A DNA stretch of 48,066 nucleotides from JBBQRS01 sp038214535 (GTDB lineage Bacteria > Chloroflexota > Anaerolineae > CG2-30-64-16), in contig JBBQRS010000023.1 in assembly GCA_038214535.1 (NCBI GenBank), forward strand, positions 1 through 48,066, in the 5' to 3' direction. The position numbers were made by a program, and so were the translations under genes. Shown here piece by piece: positions 14,821 through 23,056 of the stretch (its first letter is position 1; each line of letters opens with the position of its first letter). A model generated the notes under the pieces. It had not been told where the DNA came from. It saw only the letters and a list, made by a program, of their open reading frames with translations, and did not search any database.

Positions 14821-16290
14821 CTACTCCGCCATCAACCACCCATCCACCGCGCGCGCGGCGTCGCGGCCTTCGCGGATCGCCCACACCACCAGGCTCTGGC
14901 CGCGGCGCATGTCGCCCGCCGCGAAGACGCTCGCCGCGCTGGTCGCAAACCGGCCAAACTCCGCTTTGACGTTCGAGCGCGCGTCCCGCTCGATGCCGAA
15001 CTGCTCGGGGAGCGTGTCTTCCGGCCCCAGGAAGCCCATCGCCAGCAGCACCAGATCGGCGTTCCACTTCTGCTCGCTGCCCGGAATGGGGGTGAACTGC
15101 ATCGCGCCGCGCTCGTCGCGCGTCACCTCGACGCGCACCGTGTGTACCTCGCGCACATGGCCCGCTTCGTCACCCACGAACTGCACCGTCTGCACGCAAT
15201 ACTCGCGCGGGTCACGACCGAAGGCGTGGCTGGCCTCCTCCTGCCCGTAGTCGGTGCGCTGGATGCGCGGCCATTCGGGCCAGGGGTTGCTGGATGCGCG
15301 GGAGGGCGGCAATTCGGGCAGCAACTCGAACTGCACCACGCTGTTGCAGCCGTGCCGCATCGCGGTGCCCACGCAGTCCGTCCCCGTGTCGCCGCCGCCG
15401 ATCACCACCACGTTCTTGTGGCGGGCCGACACCCAGTCGCTCTCGCCCGGCGCGTCGGCCAGCAGGTTGCGTGTGTCCGCCGCCAGGAAGTTCACGGCGA
15501 AGTGGATGCCCGCCAGGTCGCGGCCCGGCGCGCGCAGGTCACGCGGGCGCGTGGCCCCGCCGCAGAGCACCACCGCATCGAACTCGGCGCGCAGTTGGCT
15601 CACCGGCAGGTCTACGCCGATCTCGGTGCGGGTGACGAAGGTCACGCCCTCCGCGGTCATCAGGTCTACGCGGCGCTCGACCACGCGCTTATCCAGCTTC
15701 ATGTTCGGGATGCCGTAGGTCAGCAGCCCGCCGATGCGGTCGGCCCGCTCATACACCGTGACCCGGTGCCCTGCCCGGTTGAGTTGGTCGGCGCAGGCCA
15801 GGCCCGACGGCCCCGAACCCACCACCGCCACGCGCTTACCCGTGCGCGACTCCGGCGGGCGCGGCGTCATGCCGTCATCGAACCCCCGCTCGATGATCGC
15901 CGCCTCGATCTGCTTGATCGTCACCGGCTGCTCGTTGATCGCCAGCGTGCACGACCCCTCGCACGGCGCGGGGCACACGCGGCCCGTGAACTCCGGGAAG
16001 GGGTTGGTCTTCAGCAGCCGGTGCAGCGCCTCGCTCCACAGGTCCTGATAGACCAGATGGTTCCATTCGGGGATCAGGTTGTTCAGCGGGCAGCCCGAGG
16101 TCATCCCGCCGATCAACTCGCCGGTGTGGCAGAACGGCAACCCGCAATTCATGCAGCGGGCCGCCTGTTCCCTCAGCCCCTCATCGGAAAGCTCCACGTG
16201 AAACTCGAGGTAGTCCATCGTCCGCTCTTCCACATCGCGGTCCGGCGGCTCCACCCGAGGGTATTCCATAAATCCGGTCGGCTTGCCCAT
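14821..16290 (-). CDS. gltD: Glutamate synthase, small (beta) subunit
   Basis: A 489-residue FAD/NAD(P)H oxidoreductase that passes electrons from NADPH through iron-sulfur clusters to GltB for glutamate formation from glutamine and 2-oxoglutarate. The N-terminal cysteines CMNCGLPFC (46-54), SGCPLNN (Cys67) and RVCPAPCEGSC (106-114) bind two [4Fe-4S] clusters. VAVVGSGPSGLACA (154-167) binds FAD, and VVIGGGDTGTDCV binds NAD(P)H. AAGDMRRGQSLVVWAI near the C-terminus closes the FAD site. The start at 16290 is chosen because the family begins with MGKPTGFMEY and GGAG lies upstream; an open extension to 16407 is built from spacer repeats. It follows gltB in the same operon after 160 bp. Confidence 0.95.
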   Translation of the reverse strand: MGKPTGFMEYPRVEPPDRDVEERTMDYLEFHVELSDEGLREQAARCMNCGLPFCHTGELIGGMTSGCPLNNLIPEWNHLVYQDLWSEALHRLLKTNPFPEFTGRVCPAPCEGSCTLAINEQPVTIKQIEAAIIERGFDDGMTPRPPESRTGKRVAVVGSGPSGLACADQLNRAGHRVTVYERADRIGGLLTYGIPNMKLDKRVVERRVDLMTAEGVTFVTRTEIGVDLPVSQLRAEFDAVVLCGGATRPRDLRAPGRDLAGIHFAVNFLAADTRNLLADAPGESDWVSARHKNVVVIGGGDTGTDCVGTAMRHGCNSVVQFELLPELPPSRASSNPWPEWPRIQRTDYGQEEASHAFGRDPREYCVQTVQFVGDEAGHVREVHTVRVEVTRDERGAMQFTPIPGSEQKWNADLVLLAMGFLGPEDTLPEQFGIERDARSNVKAEFGRFATSAASVFAAGDMRRGQSLVVWAIREGRDAARAVDGWLMAE

Positions 16291-16452
16291 GTTATTGCTC
16301 CACGTAAAAGTTGCCGGTAGACAAGGATTGGCGAACACGGAAAAAAGCGAACACGGATACACGGATGGCTCATGGAATTCGCGCCGCCCCATCCGTGTGA
16401 GCCCCATCCGTGTTGGCCGTCATCCGTGTTGGCCCCCCATCCGTGTTGGCCT
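16291..16452. repeat. gltB-gltD spacer made of ATCCGTGTTGGCC repeats
   Basis: ATCCGTG units begin at 16391, 16406, 16422 and 16439, three of them as ATCCGTGTTGGCC. Inverted CACGGAT copies are at 16352 and 16360, so the transcript can fold into alternative stems. The last unit touches the gltB stop codon. The same 13-mer is in exact tandem at 953-978. Confidence 0.75.
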
Positions 16453-19400
16453 AATTCCCACTCACGCGCCTTGCGTCGTCCTTGTTTGCCTCGAAGGCGG
16501 CCATCTCGGCCTTTTCGCCGATCAGCCCCGCCTGCTCGACCCAGGCCAGCGTCTCGAGCATCCGCCGGTAGTCGTTCGGCATCACCTTGACGAACTGCGG
16601 CGCGAGCTCATCCCAGCGCGCCAGGATGTCCTCGGCGAGACGGCTGCCGGTGTAGTCGCGGTGCTTGGCGATCATCCGGCGCACCAGCGCGTCATCCTCC
16701 GGGTCCATCCGCTCCAGCGCGATCATCTCGCGGTTGCAGCGCGACGCGAAGTCGCCCGCCGCGTCCAGCACGTAGGCGATGCCGCCCGACATGCCCGCCG
16801 CGAAGTTGCGCCCCGTCGGCCCCAGGATCACCACGCGCCCGCCGGTCATATACTCGCAGCCGTGGTCGCCCACCGCCTCGACGACGGCCTGCGCGCCGCT
16901 GTTGCGCACGCCGAACCGCTCACCGGCCATCCCGCGCACGTAGAGCTCGCCGCTCGTCGCCCCGTAGAGCGCCACGTTCCCGATGATGATGTTCTCCTCC
17001 GGGATGAAGGTCGCCGCGGCGGGCGGATAGATCACCAGCTTGCCGCCGGAAAGCCCCTTGCCCACGTAGTCGTTCGCGTCCCCCTCCAGCGTCAGCGTGA
17101 CGCCCGACGGCAGGAACGCCCCGAAGCTCTGCCCGGCGGAACCGGTGAAATCAAGCTGGATGGTGTCTTCGGGCAGCCCGGCCACGCCGTAGCGCCGCGT
17201 CACCGCGCTGCCCAGCATCGTGCCGGTCGCCCGGTTCGCGTTGCTGATCGGCAGGCTCGCGCGCACCGGCTCGCCGCGTTCCAGCGCGGGCGCGCACAGC
17301 GGGATGAGCGTCCGGTAGTCCAGGGTTTGATCCACGTCGTGCTGCTGCGCCTTCTGGTGATAGCGCCCCACCGATTCGGGCACGTCCGGCTGTTTGAGCA
17401 GCACCGAGAGGTCCAGCCCCGCCGATTTCCACGAGCTGAAGTTGCCCTGCGGATGCACCGCCGGGCTGCGGAACGAGAGCCGATCGGTGCGGCCGATCAG
17501 TTCATCGAAGCGCCGGAAGCCCATGCGCGCCATGTGCTCGCGCACCTCCTGCGCCACGAAGCGCATGAAGTTCACCACGTATTCTGGGTCGCCGCTGAAG
17601 TTGCGCCGCAACTCCGGGTTCTGGGTCGCCACGCCCACCGGGCAGGTGTCCAGGTGACACACGCGCATCATGGTGCAGCCCAGCGCCACCAGCGGCCCGG
17701 TCGCAAAGCCGAACTCCTCGGCCCCCAGCAGCGCGCCGATCACCACGTCGCGGCCCGTGCGCAGTTGCCCGTCCGTCTCCAGCACCACGCGGCTGCGCAG
17801 GTCGTTCACCAGCAAGGTCTGGTGCGTCTCGGCGAGGCCCAGCTCCCACGGCAGGCCCGCGTGCTTGATGCCCGTCTGCGGCGAGGCGCCCGTGCCGCCG
17901 TCGAACCCGCTGATGAGGATCACGTCGGCGTGTCCCTTCGCGACGCCCGCGGCGATGGTGCCCACGCCCACCTCGGACACCAGCTTGACGCTGATGCGCG
18001 CCTCGGGGTTGGCGTTCTTCAGGTTATAGATCAACTCCGCGAGGTCTTCGATGGAGTAGATGTCGTGGTGCGGCGGGGGCGAGATCAGCCCCACGCCCGG
18101 CGTCGAGTGGCGCACGCGGGCGATCCACGGGTACGCCTTGCGCCCCGGCAGTTGGCCGCCCTCGCCCGGCTTCGCGCCCTGGGCGATCTTGATCTGGAGT
18201 TCTTTGGCGTTCACCAGGTACTCGCTGGTGACGCCGAAGCGCCCCGATGCCACCTGCTTGATAGCGCTGGAGCGGGAATCGCCGTTCGGCTCGGGGGTAT
18301 AGCGCGCCCGATCTTCGCCGCCCTCGCCCGAATTGCTCTTACCGCCCAGCCGGTTCATCGCAATCGCCAGCGATTGGTGCGCCTCCAGGCTGATCGAGCC
18401 GTAGGACATGCCGCCGGTCTTGAAGCGATGCACGATAGCATCCACCGGCTCGACCTCCTCGATGGGGACGGGCGCGCCGGAGGGCTTGAGTTCCAGCATG
18501 GAGCGCAGGTGCGCCGGACGCGGCCCCGCCGCATCGAGCATGTGGGTGTATTCCTTGAAGACGCCGTAGTCGCCGGTGCGGCACGCCTTTTGCAGCATGT
18601 GTACTGTGATCGGGTTGAAGACGTGGTGCTCGCCGTCGGAGCGCCACTGATAGTTCCCGCCGGTGTCCAGCGTCTGATGCGGGTTGCGGTCATAGAAGGC
18701 CCGGTCATAGCGGCGCAGCGCCTCCGCGGCGATCACCTCCATGCCGGCCCCGCCGATGCGCGACGCCGTCCACGTGAAATAGCGATCCACCACCGCATGG
18801 CCCAGCCCTAACGCCTCGAACACCTGCGCGCCGCGATAGCCGTCAATGGTCGAGATGCCCATCTTCGACATCACCTTGACGACGCCCTTGACGATGCCCT
18901 TGGCGTAGTTCGCCGCGGCTTTCTCCGGCGTCACGTCCTTCAGCAGCCCGCGTTCGATCATGTCGCGCAGCGTCTCGTAGGCCAGATAGGGGTAAATCGC
19001 CCCCGCGCCGTAGCCGATGAGCAGGGCGAAATGGTGTACCTCGCGCGGCTCGCCCGACTCGACCACGAGGCCCACCTGCGTGCGCGTGCCCTGGCGGATC
19101 AGGTGATGGTGCAGCCCCGAGAGCGCCAGCAGCGCCGGGATGGGCGCAAGGTCGCGGTTCACGCCGCGATCCGAGACGATCAGGATGCTCGCGCCCTCCG
19201 CGATGGCCGCGTCCGCCGCGCGGAACAGCTCATCCAGCGCCGCGGTGAGCGCGTCCGCGCCGCCGCGCGCCCGGAAGAGCGCGGGCAACGTGACCGCGCG
19301 CAGCCCCGGTAAGTCCAGCGCCCGGAGGCGGGCGAAATCGGCGTCGCTCAGGATGGGATGCTCCAGTACCACCTGGCGGCAGTTCTCCGGCCCCGGATGC

Positions 19401-21067
19401 AGCAGGTCGCCCTCCGCGCCCAGCGCCACCGACTTGCTGGTGACGATCTCCTCGCGGATGGCGTCGAGCGGCGGGTTGGTGACCTGCGCGAAGAGTTGCT
19501 TGAAATAGCTGTAGAGCGGCTGCGGCTGGTCGGAGAGGATCGCGGGCGGCGTGTCGTTGCCCATCGAGCCGATCGGCTCGACGCCATCGCGTGCCATCGG
19601 CGCGAGGATCAGGTTCAGGTCTTCGTAGGTGTAGCCGAACGCCAGTTGCCGCCGGACGAGCGGGGCCGGTTCGGGCTGCTCGAACGGCGCGGGGTCGGGC
19701 GCGTCCGCCAGGTTGATCAGGTTCGCGTCGAGCCACGCTTTGTACGGGTACTCGCCGGCGACCCGGTGCTTGATCTCCTGGTCGGAGATCAGCCGGCCTT
19801 CCTCGGTATCCACCAGCAACATGCGCCCGGCGCGCAGCCGCCCCTTCTCGACCACCGACTCCGGCGGAACGTCCACCACGCCGACCTCGGAGGCCAGCAC
19901 GAGCATGTCGTCGTCGGTGATGTAGTAGCGCGAGGGGCGCAAGCCATTGCGATCCAGCACCGCGCCGGCCAGCCGCCCATCGGTGAAGACGATGGAGGCG
20001 GGGCCGTCCCACGGTTCCATCAGCCCCGCGTGGAACTCGTAGAAGGCGCGCTTCTCGGCGCACATCTCCGCGTCGTTGCACCACGGTTCGGGGATCATCA
20101 TCATCACCGAGTGCGGCAGTGTCCGCCCGGCCAGGGTCATGAACTCCATGGTGTTGTCGAACATGGCCGAGTCGCTGCCGTCGGGGCTGATGACGGGCAG
20201 CACGCGGCCCAGGTCAGCGCCCAGCAACTCCGACCGGAAGACCTGCTGGCGGGCCTTCATCCAGTTCTGGTTGCCGCGGATGGTGTTGATCTCGCCGTTG
20301 TGCATCATATAGCGGAAGGGCTGGGCGCGCGCCCAACTGGGGAAGGTGTTGGTGCTGAAGCGCGAGTGTACCAGCGCCAGCGCCGAAGCCACCGCCGGGT
20401 GCGCCAGCTCGGGGTAGAACTCGCCCACCTGCTCGGCAGTCAACATCCCCTTATAGACGACCGTGCGGCACGAGAGGCTGGCGACGTAGAACTCCTCGTC
20501 GCCGCCCGTCGCAGGGTAACGGATGGCGTTCTCGGCCACGCGCCGGATGACGAAGAGCTTGCGCTCGAAGGCCGCTTCGTCGGGCAGGTCGGCGCTCTTG
20601 CCGATGAACAGTTGGCGGACGAACGGCTCGGAGGCGCGGGTGGTCTCGCCCAGGGTCGCGTCCTCGGTGGGGACGGTGCGCCAGCCCAGCACGCGCTGCC
20701 CCTCACGCCGGATGATCGCTTCGAGTTGCAGTTCGTGGGCCAATCGCCGGTCGGGGTCACGCGACATGAAGAGCATCCCGACGCCGTAGTCGCCGGGCGC
20801 GGGCAGCGTGGAGCCCAGCGCGGCGCACTCCGCGGCGAGGAAGTCGTGCGGGATTTGCATCAGGATGCCGGCGCCGTCGCCGGTGTTAGGCTCGCTGCCC
20901 AGCGCGCCGCGGTGCTTCATGTTCACCAGCACCGCCAGCGCCTCGCGCACGATCCGGTGGGACTTGCGGCCTTTTATGTCAACTACCATCCCGACGCCGC
21001 ACGCGTCGTGCTCGTGTTCGGGAGAATAGAGCGTTCCTGCAAGTAATTTGGGGTCAGGTATATACAT
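16451..21067 (-). CDS. gltB: Glutamate synthase, large (alpha) subunit
   Basis: A 1,538-residue enzyme that releases ammonia from glutamine and uses it to aminate 2-oxoglutarate. A 22-residue propeptide precedes ACGVG, where Cys23 would become the N-terminal nucleophile of the class II amidotransferase domain. A central domain and the FMN-binding synthase barrel follow (SGEGGEDRARYTPE, then GAKPGEGGQLPG). The [3Fe-4S] cluster cysteines are C1131, C1137 and C1142 (CTMMRVCHLDTC). The C-terminal beta-helix carries the usual GxxGxxxGGxxxI repeats. Length is normal for bacterial GltB. The ATG has no strong ribosome site but matches the family start. A consensus promoter lies 165 bp upstream (21232-21260). 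The long opposite-strand frames over this gene are shadows. Confidence 0.97.
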   Translation of the reverse strand: MYIPDPKLLAGTLYSPEHEHDACGVGMVVDIKGRKSHRIVREALAVLVNMKHRGALGSEPNTGDGAGILMQIPHDFLAAECAALGSTLPAPGDYGVGMLFMSRDPDRRLAHELQLEAIIRREGQRVLGWRTVPTEDATLGETTRASEPFVRQLFIGKSADLPDEAAFERKLFVIRRVAENAIRYPATGGDEEFYVASLSCRTVVYKGMLTAEQVGEFYPELAHPAVASALALVHSRFSTNTFPSWARAQPFRYMMHNGEINTIRGNQNWMKARQQVFRSELLGADLGRVLPVISPDGSDSAMFDNTMEFMTLAGRTLPHSVMMMIPEPWCNDAEMCAEKRAFYEFHAGLMEPWDGPASIVFTDGRLAGAVLDRNGLRPSRYYITDDDMLVLASEVGVVDVPPESVVEKGRLRAGRMLLVDTEEGRLISDQEIKHRVAGEYPYKAWLDANLINLADAPDPAPFEQPEPAPLVRRQLAFGYTYEDLNLILAPMARDGVEPIGSMGNDTPPAILSDQPQPLYSYFKQLFAQVTNPPLDAIREEIVTSKSVALGAEGDLLHPGPENCRQVVLEHPILSDADFARLRALDLPGLRAVTLPALFRARGGADALTAALDELFRAADAAIAEGASILIVSDRGVNRDLAPIPALLALSGLHHHLIRQGTRTQVGLVVESGEPREVHHFALLIGYGAGAIYPYLAYETLRDMIERGLLKDVTPEKAAANYAKGIVKGVVKVMSKMGISTIDGYRGAQVFEALGLGHAVVDRYFTWTASRIGGAGMEVIAAEALRRYDRAFYDRNPHQTLDTGGNYQWRSDGEHHVFNPITVHMLQKACRTGDYGVFKEYTHMLDAAGPRPAHLRSMLELKPSGAPVPIEEVEPVDAIVHRFKTGGMSYGSISLEAHQSLAIAMNRLGGKSNSGEGGEDRARYTPEPNGDSRSSAIKQVASGRFGVTSEYLVNAKELQIKIAQGAKPGEGGQLPGRKAYPWIARVRHSTPGVGLISPPPHHDIYSIEDLAELIYNLKNANPEARISVKLVSEVGVGTIAAGVAKGHADVILISGFDGGTGASPQTGIKHAGLPWELGLAETHQTLLVNDLRSRVVLETDGQLRTGRDVVIGALLGAEEFGFATGPLVALGCTMMRVCHLDTCPVGVATQNPELRRNFSGDPEYVVNFMRFVAQEVREHMARMGFRRFDELIGRTDRLSFRSPAVHPQGNFSSWKSAGLDLSVLLKQPDVPESVGRYHQKAQQHDVDQTLDYRTLIPLCAPALERGEPVRASLPISNANRATGTMLGSAVTRRYGVAGLPEDTIQLDFTGSAGQSFGAFLPSGVTLTLEGDANDYVGKGLSGGKLVIYPPAAATFIPEENIIIGNVALYGATSGELYVRGMAGERFGVRNSGAQAVVEAVGDHGCEYMTGGRVVILGPTGRNFAAGMSGGIAYVLDAAGDFASRCNREMIALERMDPEDDALVRRMIAKHRDYTGSRLAEDILARWDELAPQFVKVMPNDYRRMLETLAWVEQAGLIGEKAEMAAFEANKDDARRVSGN

Positions 21068-21231
21068 TAGATAGATGCCCGTCCGCGCTGGCGCAAAATA
21101 GGTAGGTCAAACCGGTGGGCGTGGCGCACCGGTGGTCGCGTTCATTCCGTCGGATGGTGCGCGACCCTGCGCGGGAGGGCTCGTCATTAAGCGGGCAATG
21201 CTGAGGTAGCCTGTTAGCGAGGCGTGGTCGA
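21068..21231 (-). other. Leader of the gltBD transcript, about 160 nt
   Basis: It lies between the promoter at 21232-21260 and the gltB start. It includes a direct repeat of CCACCGGT separated by CGCCACG and can form several stems. Its length would allow a regulatory RNA, but I recognise no known riboswitch consensus. A small frame across it (21054-21260) has no ribosome site and is not proposed as a gene. Confidence 0.35.
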
Positions 21232-21260
21232 ATATAACACGTTTTGCCGTATGTTGTCAA
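21232..21260 (-). promoter_or_regulatory. Sigma-70 promoter of gltBD
   Basis: On the minus strand TTGACA (21255-21260) and TTATAT (21232-21237) are separated by exactly 17 bp. Confidence 0.75.
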
Positions 21261-21283
21261 TTGTTAAAAAACGGGGACCGGTC

Positions 21284-21435
21284 ACCACGAAGAAACGAAG
21301 AAACGAAGAAGAGAAGGGTATTAAGGAGACAAGTAGACAAGGAAACAAGAACCGCTTGTTATCTACTTATCTCCTTGTCTCCTTATTTAATTTACTTGCC
21401 TACTTGTCTTCTTCGTTTCTTCGTTTCTTCGTGGT
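21284..21435. repeat. 152-bp palindrome with AAGGAGACAAG-type inner words
   Basis: The outer arms ACCACGAAGAAACGAAGAAA (from 21284) and its reverse complement (to 21435) match perfectly for about 28 bp. The inner arms are imperfect mirror images built from 8-base words such as GGAGACAAG, TAGACAAG and GAAACAAG. It fills the spacer between the gltBD promoter and the amidohydrolase and is AT-rich compared with the flanks. Confidence 0.8.
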
Positions 21436-21458
21436 AAATTGGGGTTCAGGAGGACGAC

Positions 21459-22217
21459 ATGATTATTGATGCGGATTGCCACATTTCTTCTCACAAGTGG
21501 GACGGGCTGGCGATGACGGCGGATGAGCTGCTGGGCGAGATGGATCGCGCGGGGGTGGATCAGGCGCTGGTCTGGCTGAAGCCGCCCTATGACCGCGACA
21601 TACGCCCGGAGAACCGCGCGGTCGCTCAGGCGATGCGCGCTCACCCCGACCGGCTGCTGGGCTTCGGGTGGGCCAACCCGCGGCTGGGCGTGGAAGCGGC
21701 GGAGACGGAAATCCGGCGCGGCTTCGAGGAGTACGGGTTCTACGGGGTCAAGTTCAACGGCGCGCAGGACGACTACGTGATTGATGCGCCGGAGGTGCTA
21801 CCGCTGATCGAGCAGGCCGCGCGCTATCGCAAGCCGATCGGCTTCCACATCGGCGCGGACTTCTACGAGAACACGCACCCCTACCGGCTGGCGAAGATCG
21901 CCGCGCGCTTCCCGGAGGTCACGTTCCTGATGATCCACATGGGCGGCGCGGGCAAGCCCTCGCTCGACCGGTCGGCCATCGAAGTGGCGCTGGCGCACCC
22001 CAACATCACCCTGATCGGCAGCGAGATCGGCGAGCGCCCCATCCTGAACGCCATCGCCGCGCTCGGCCCCGATCGCCTCTGCTTCGGCAGCGACATGCCG
22101 TTCAACCTGATGCACGTCGAGCTGGCGAAATACCGCGCCCTCCTCCGCGACCACGACGCGGAGACACAGGCCAAGGTGCTGGGCGGCAACCTCGCCCGCG
22201 TGTTGGGGGTGAGTTGA
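21459..22217 (+). CDS. Amidohydrolase-2 family metal-dependent hydrolase
   Basis: A 252-residue TIM-barrel hydrolase of the amidohydrolase-2 (PF04909) type. The N-terminal DADCHIS replaces the usual DxHxH, then GVKFNG (strand 3-4), GFHIGADF (His near 129), MIHMGGAG (His near 153) and FGSDMPFN (Asp near 209) mark the metal and catalytic positions. Such enzymes hydrolyse or decarboxylate small organic substrates; the substrate here cannot be told. The ATG at 21459 follows AGGAGG at good spacing. It is a single gene between divergent gltBD and convergent pstB, with no partner that would suggest a pathway. Confidence 0.8.
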   Translation: MIIDADCHISSHKWDGLAMTADELLGEMDRAGVDQALVWLKPPYDRDIRPENRAVAQAMRAHPDRLLGFGWANPRLGVEAAETEIRRGFEEYGFYGVKFNGAQDDYVIDAPEVLPLIEQAARYRKPIGFHIGADFYENTHPYRLAKIAARFPEVTFLMIHMGGAGKPSLDRSAIEVALAHPNITLIGSEIGERPILNAIAALGPDRLCFGSDMPFNLMHVELAKYRALLRDHDAETQAKVLGGNLARVLGVS

Positions 22218-22240
22218 GTGTGTCTGGTATGGCGGTTGGC

Positions 22241-22996
22241 TCAGAACTCGCCGCTTAAATACGCGCGCGTGCGCTCCTCGCGTGGGTGCGCGAACACCTG
22301 CGCTGCCGGGCCGTCCTCCACCAGGTCGCCCAGGTACATGAACACGACGTAATCGGCCAGCCGCCGGGCTTGCCGCAGGATGTGCGTCACCAGCACGATG
22401 GTATACAACTCGCGCAGCTCCAGCAGCCGTGCCTCGATGTGCTGCGCCGAGATCGGGTCCAGCGCCGAGGTCGGCTCGTCACCCAGGATCACCTCCGGCT
22501 CCACCGCCAGCCCGCGCGCCAGGCACAGTCGCTGCTGCTGCCCCACGGAGAGCCGCGCCGCCGGCGCATGCAGCCGATCCTTCACCTCATCCCATAGCCC
22601 TGCCATCTCCAGGTGGCGCTGCACTTCGGCGTCCATGTCGCGTCCGCGTGTCAGGCCATGCACCCGCGGCCCGAAAGCCACGTTGTCGTAAACGGACATC
22701 GGCAGCGGATACGGCCGCTGCGACAGCAGCCCCGCCCGTTTGCGGACCTCGGTCACATCCACCGCCGGATCGTAGATGTTTATCCCGTCCAGCAACACCT
22801 GCCCCGTCACCCGCACACCGTCGGTGATATCGAGCAGCCGGTTCAGGCTCTTGAGCAGGGTGGTCTTGCCGCAGCCCGACGGCCCCAATATCACCGTGAT
22901 CTTGTTGCGCGGGATCTCGACGTTGATGTCACACAGCGCCTGGTGCTTACCATAGTAGACGTTCAGGTCACGGACGGAGATATGCGTGTCATTCAT
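22241..22996 (-). CDS. pstB: Phosphate-type ABC transporter, ATP-binding protein
   Basis: A 251-residue ATPase that powers the PstA/PstC channel. Walker A is GPSGCGKTT, the Q-loop is in LLSQRPYPLPMSVYDNVAFG (this PMSVYDNVAFG stretch is typical of PstB), Walker B is EVILGDEPTSALDP, and the switch histidine is in LVTHILRQARR. The ABC signature is LSVGQ instead of LSGGQ; the serine and second glycine are kept, so activity is likely. The start at 22996 has GAGGAA five bases upstream; a longer start 13 codons earlier has no support. It is the last gene of pstSCAB, 60 bp after pstA. No phoU or two-component genes follow. Confidence 0.92.
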   Translation of the reverse strand: MNDTHISVRDLNVYYGKHQALCDINVEIPRNKITVILGPSGCGKTTLLKSLNRLLDITDGVRVTGQVLLDGINIYDPAVDVTEVRKRAGLLSQRPYPLPMSVYDNVAFGPRVHGLTRGRDMDAEVQRHLEMAGLWDEVKDRLHAPAARLSVGQQQRLCLARGLAVEPEVILGDEPTSALDPISAQHIEARLLELRELYTIVLVTHILRQARRLADYVVFMYLGDLVEDGPAAQVFAHPREERTRAYLSGEF

Positions 22997-23056
22997 GGCG
23001 ATTCCTCGACGGCCCCGGAACTGATCGGGGTTCATGACTTATGGTGGATGGGTGGG

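Noticed and set aside
16391..16452. Possible CRISPR array from repeated ATCCGTGTTGGCC
   Set aside because: Units are 13 bp with almost no spacers, and no cas genes are nearby.
16283..18811. 842-aa open frame on the plus strand over gltD/gltB
   Set aside because: Antisense to a clear gltB; Arg/His/Ala/Val-rich composition without domains, as expected of a GC-rich shadow frame.
19358..21046. 562-aa plus-strand open frame opposite gltB
   Set aside because: Shadow of the amidotransferase domain of gltB; no ribosome site or recognisable motif.
21054..21260. Leader peptide of 68 aa before gltB
   Set aside because: No ribosome site, it runs through the promoter, and composition is not coding-like.
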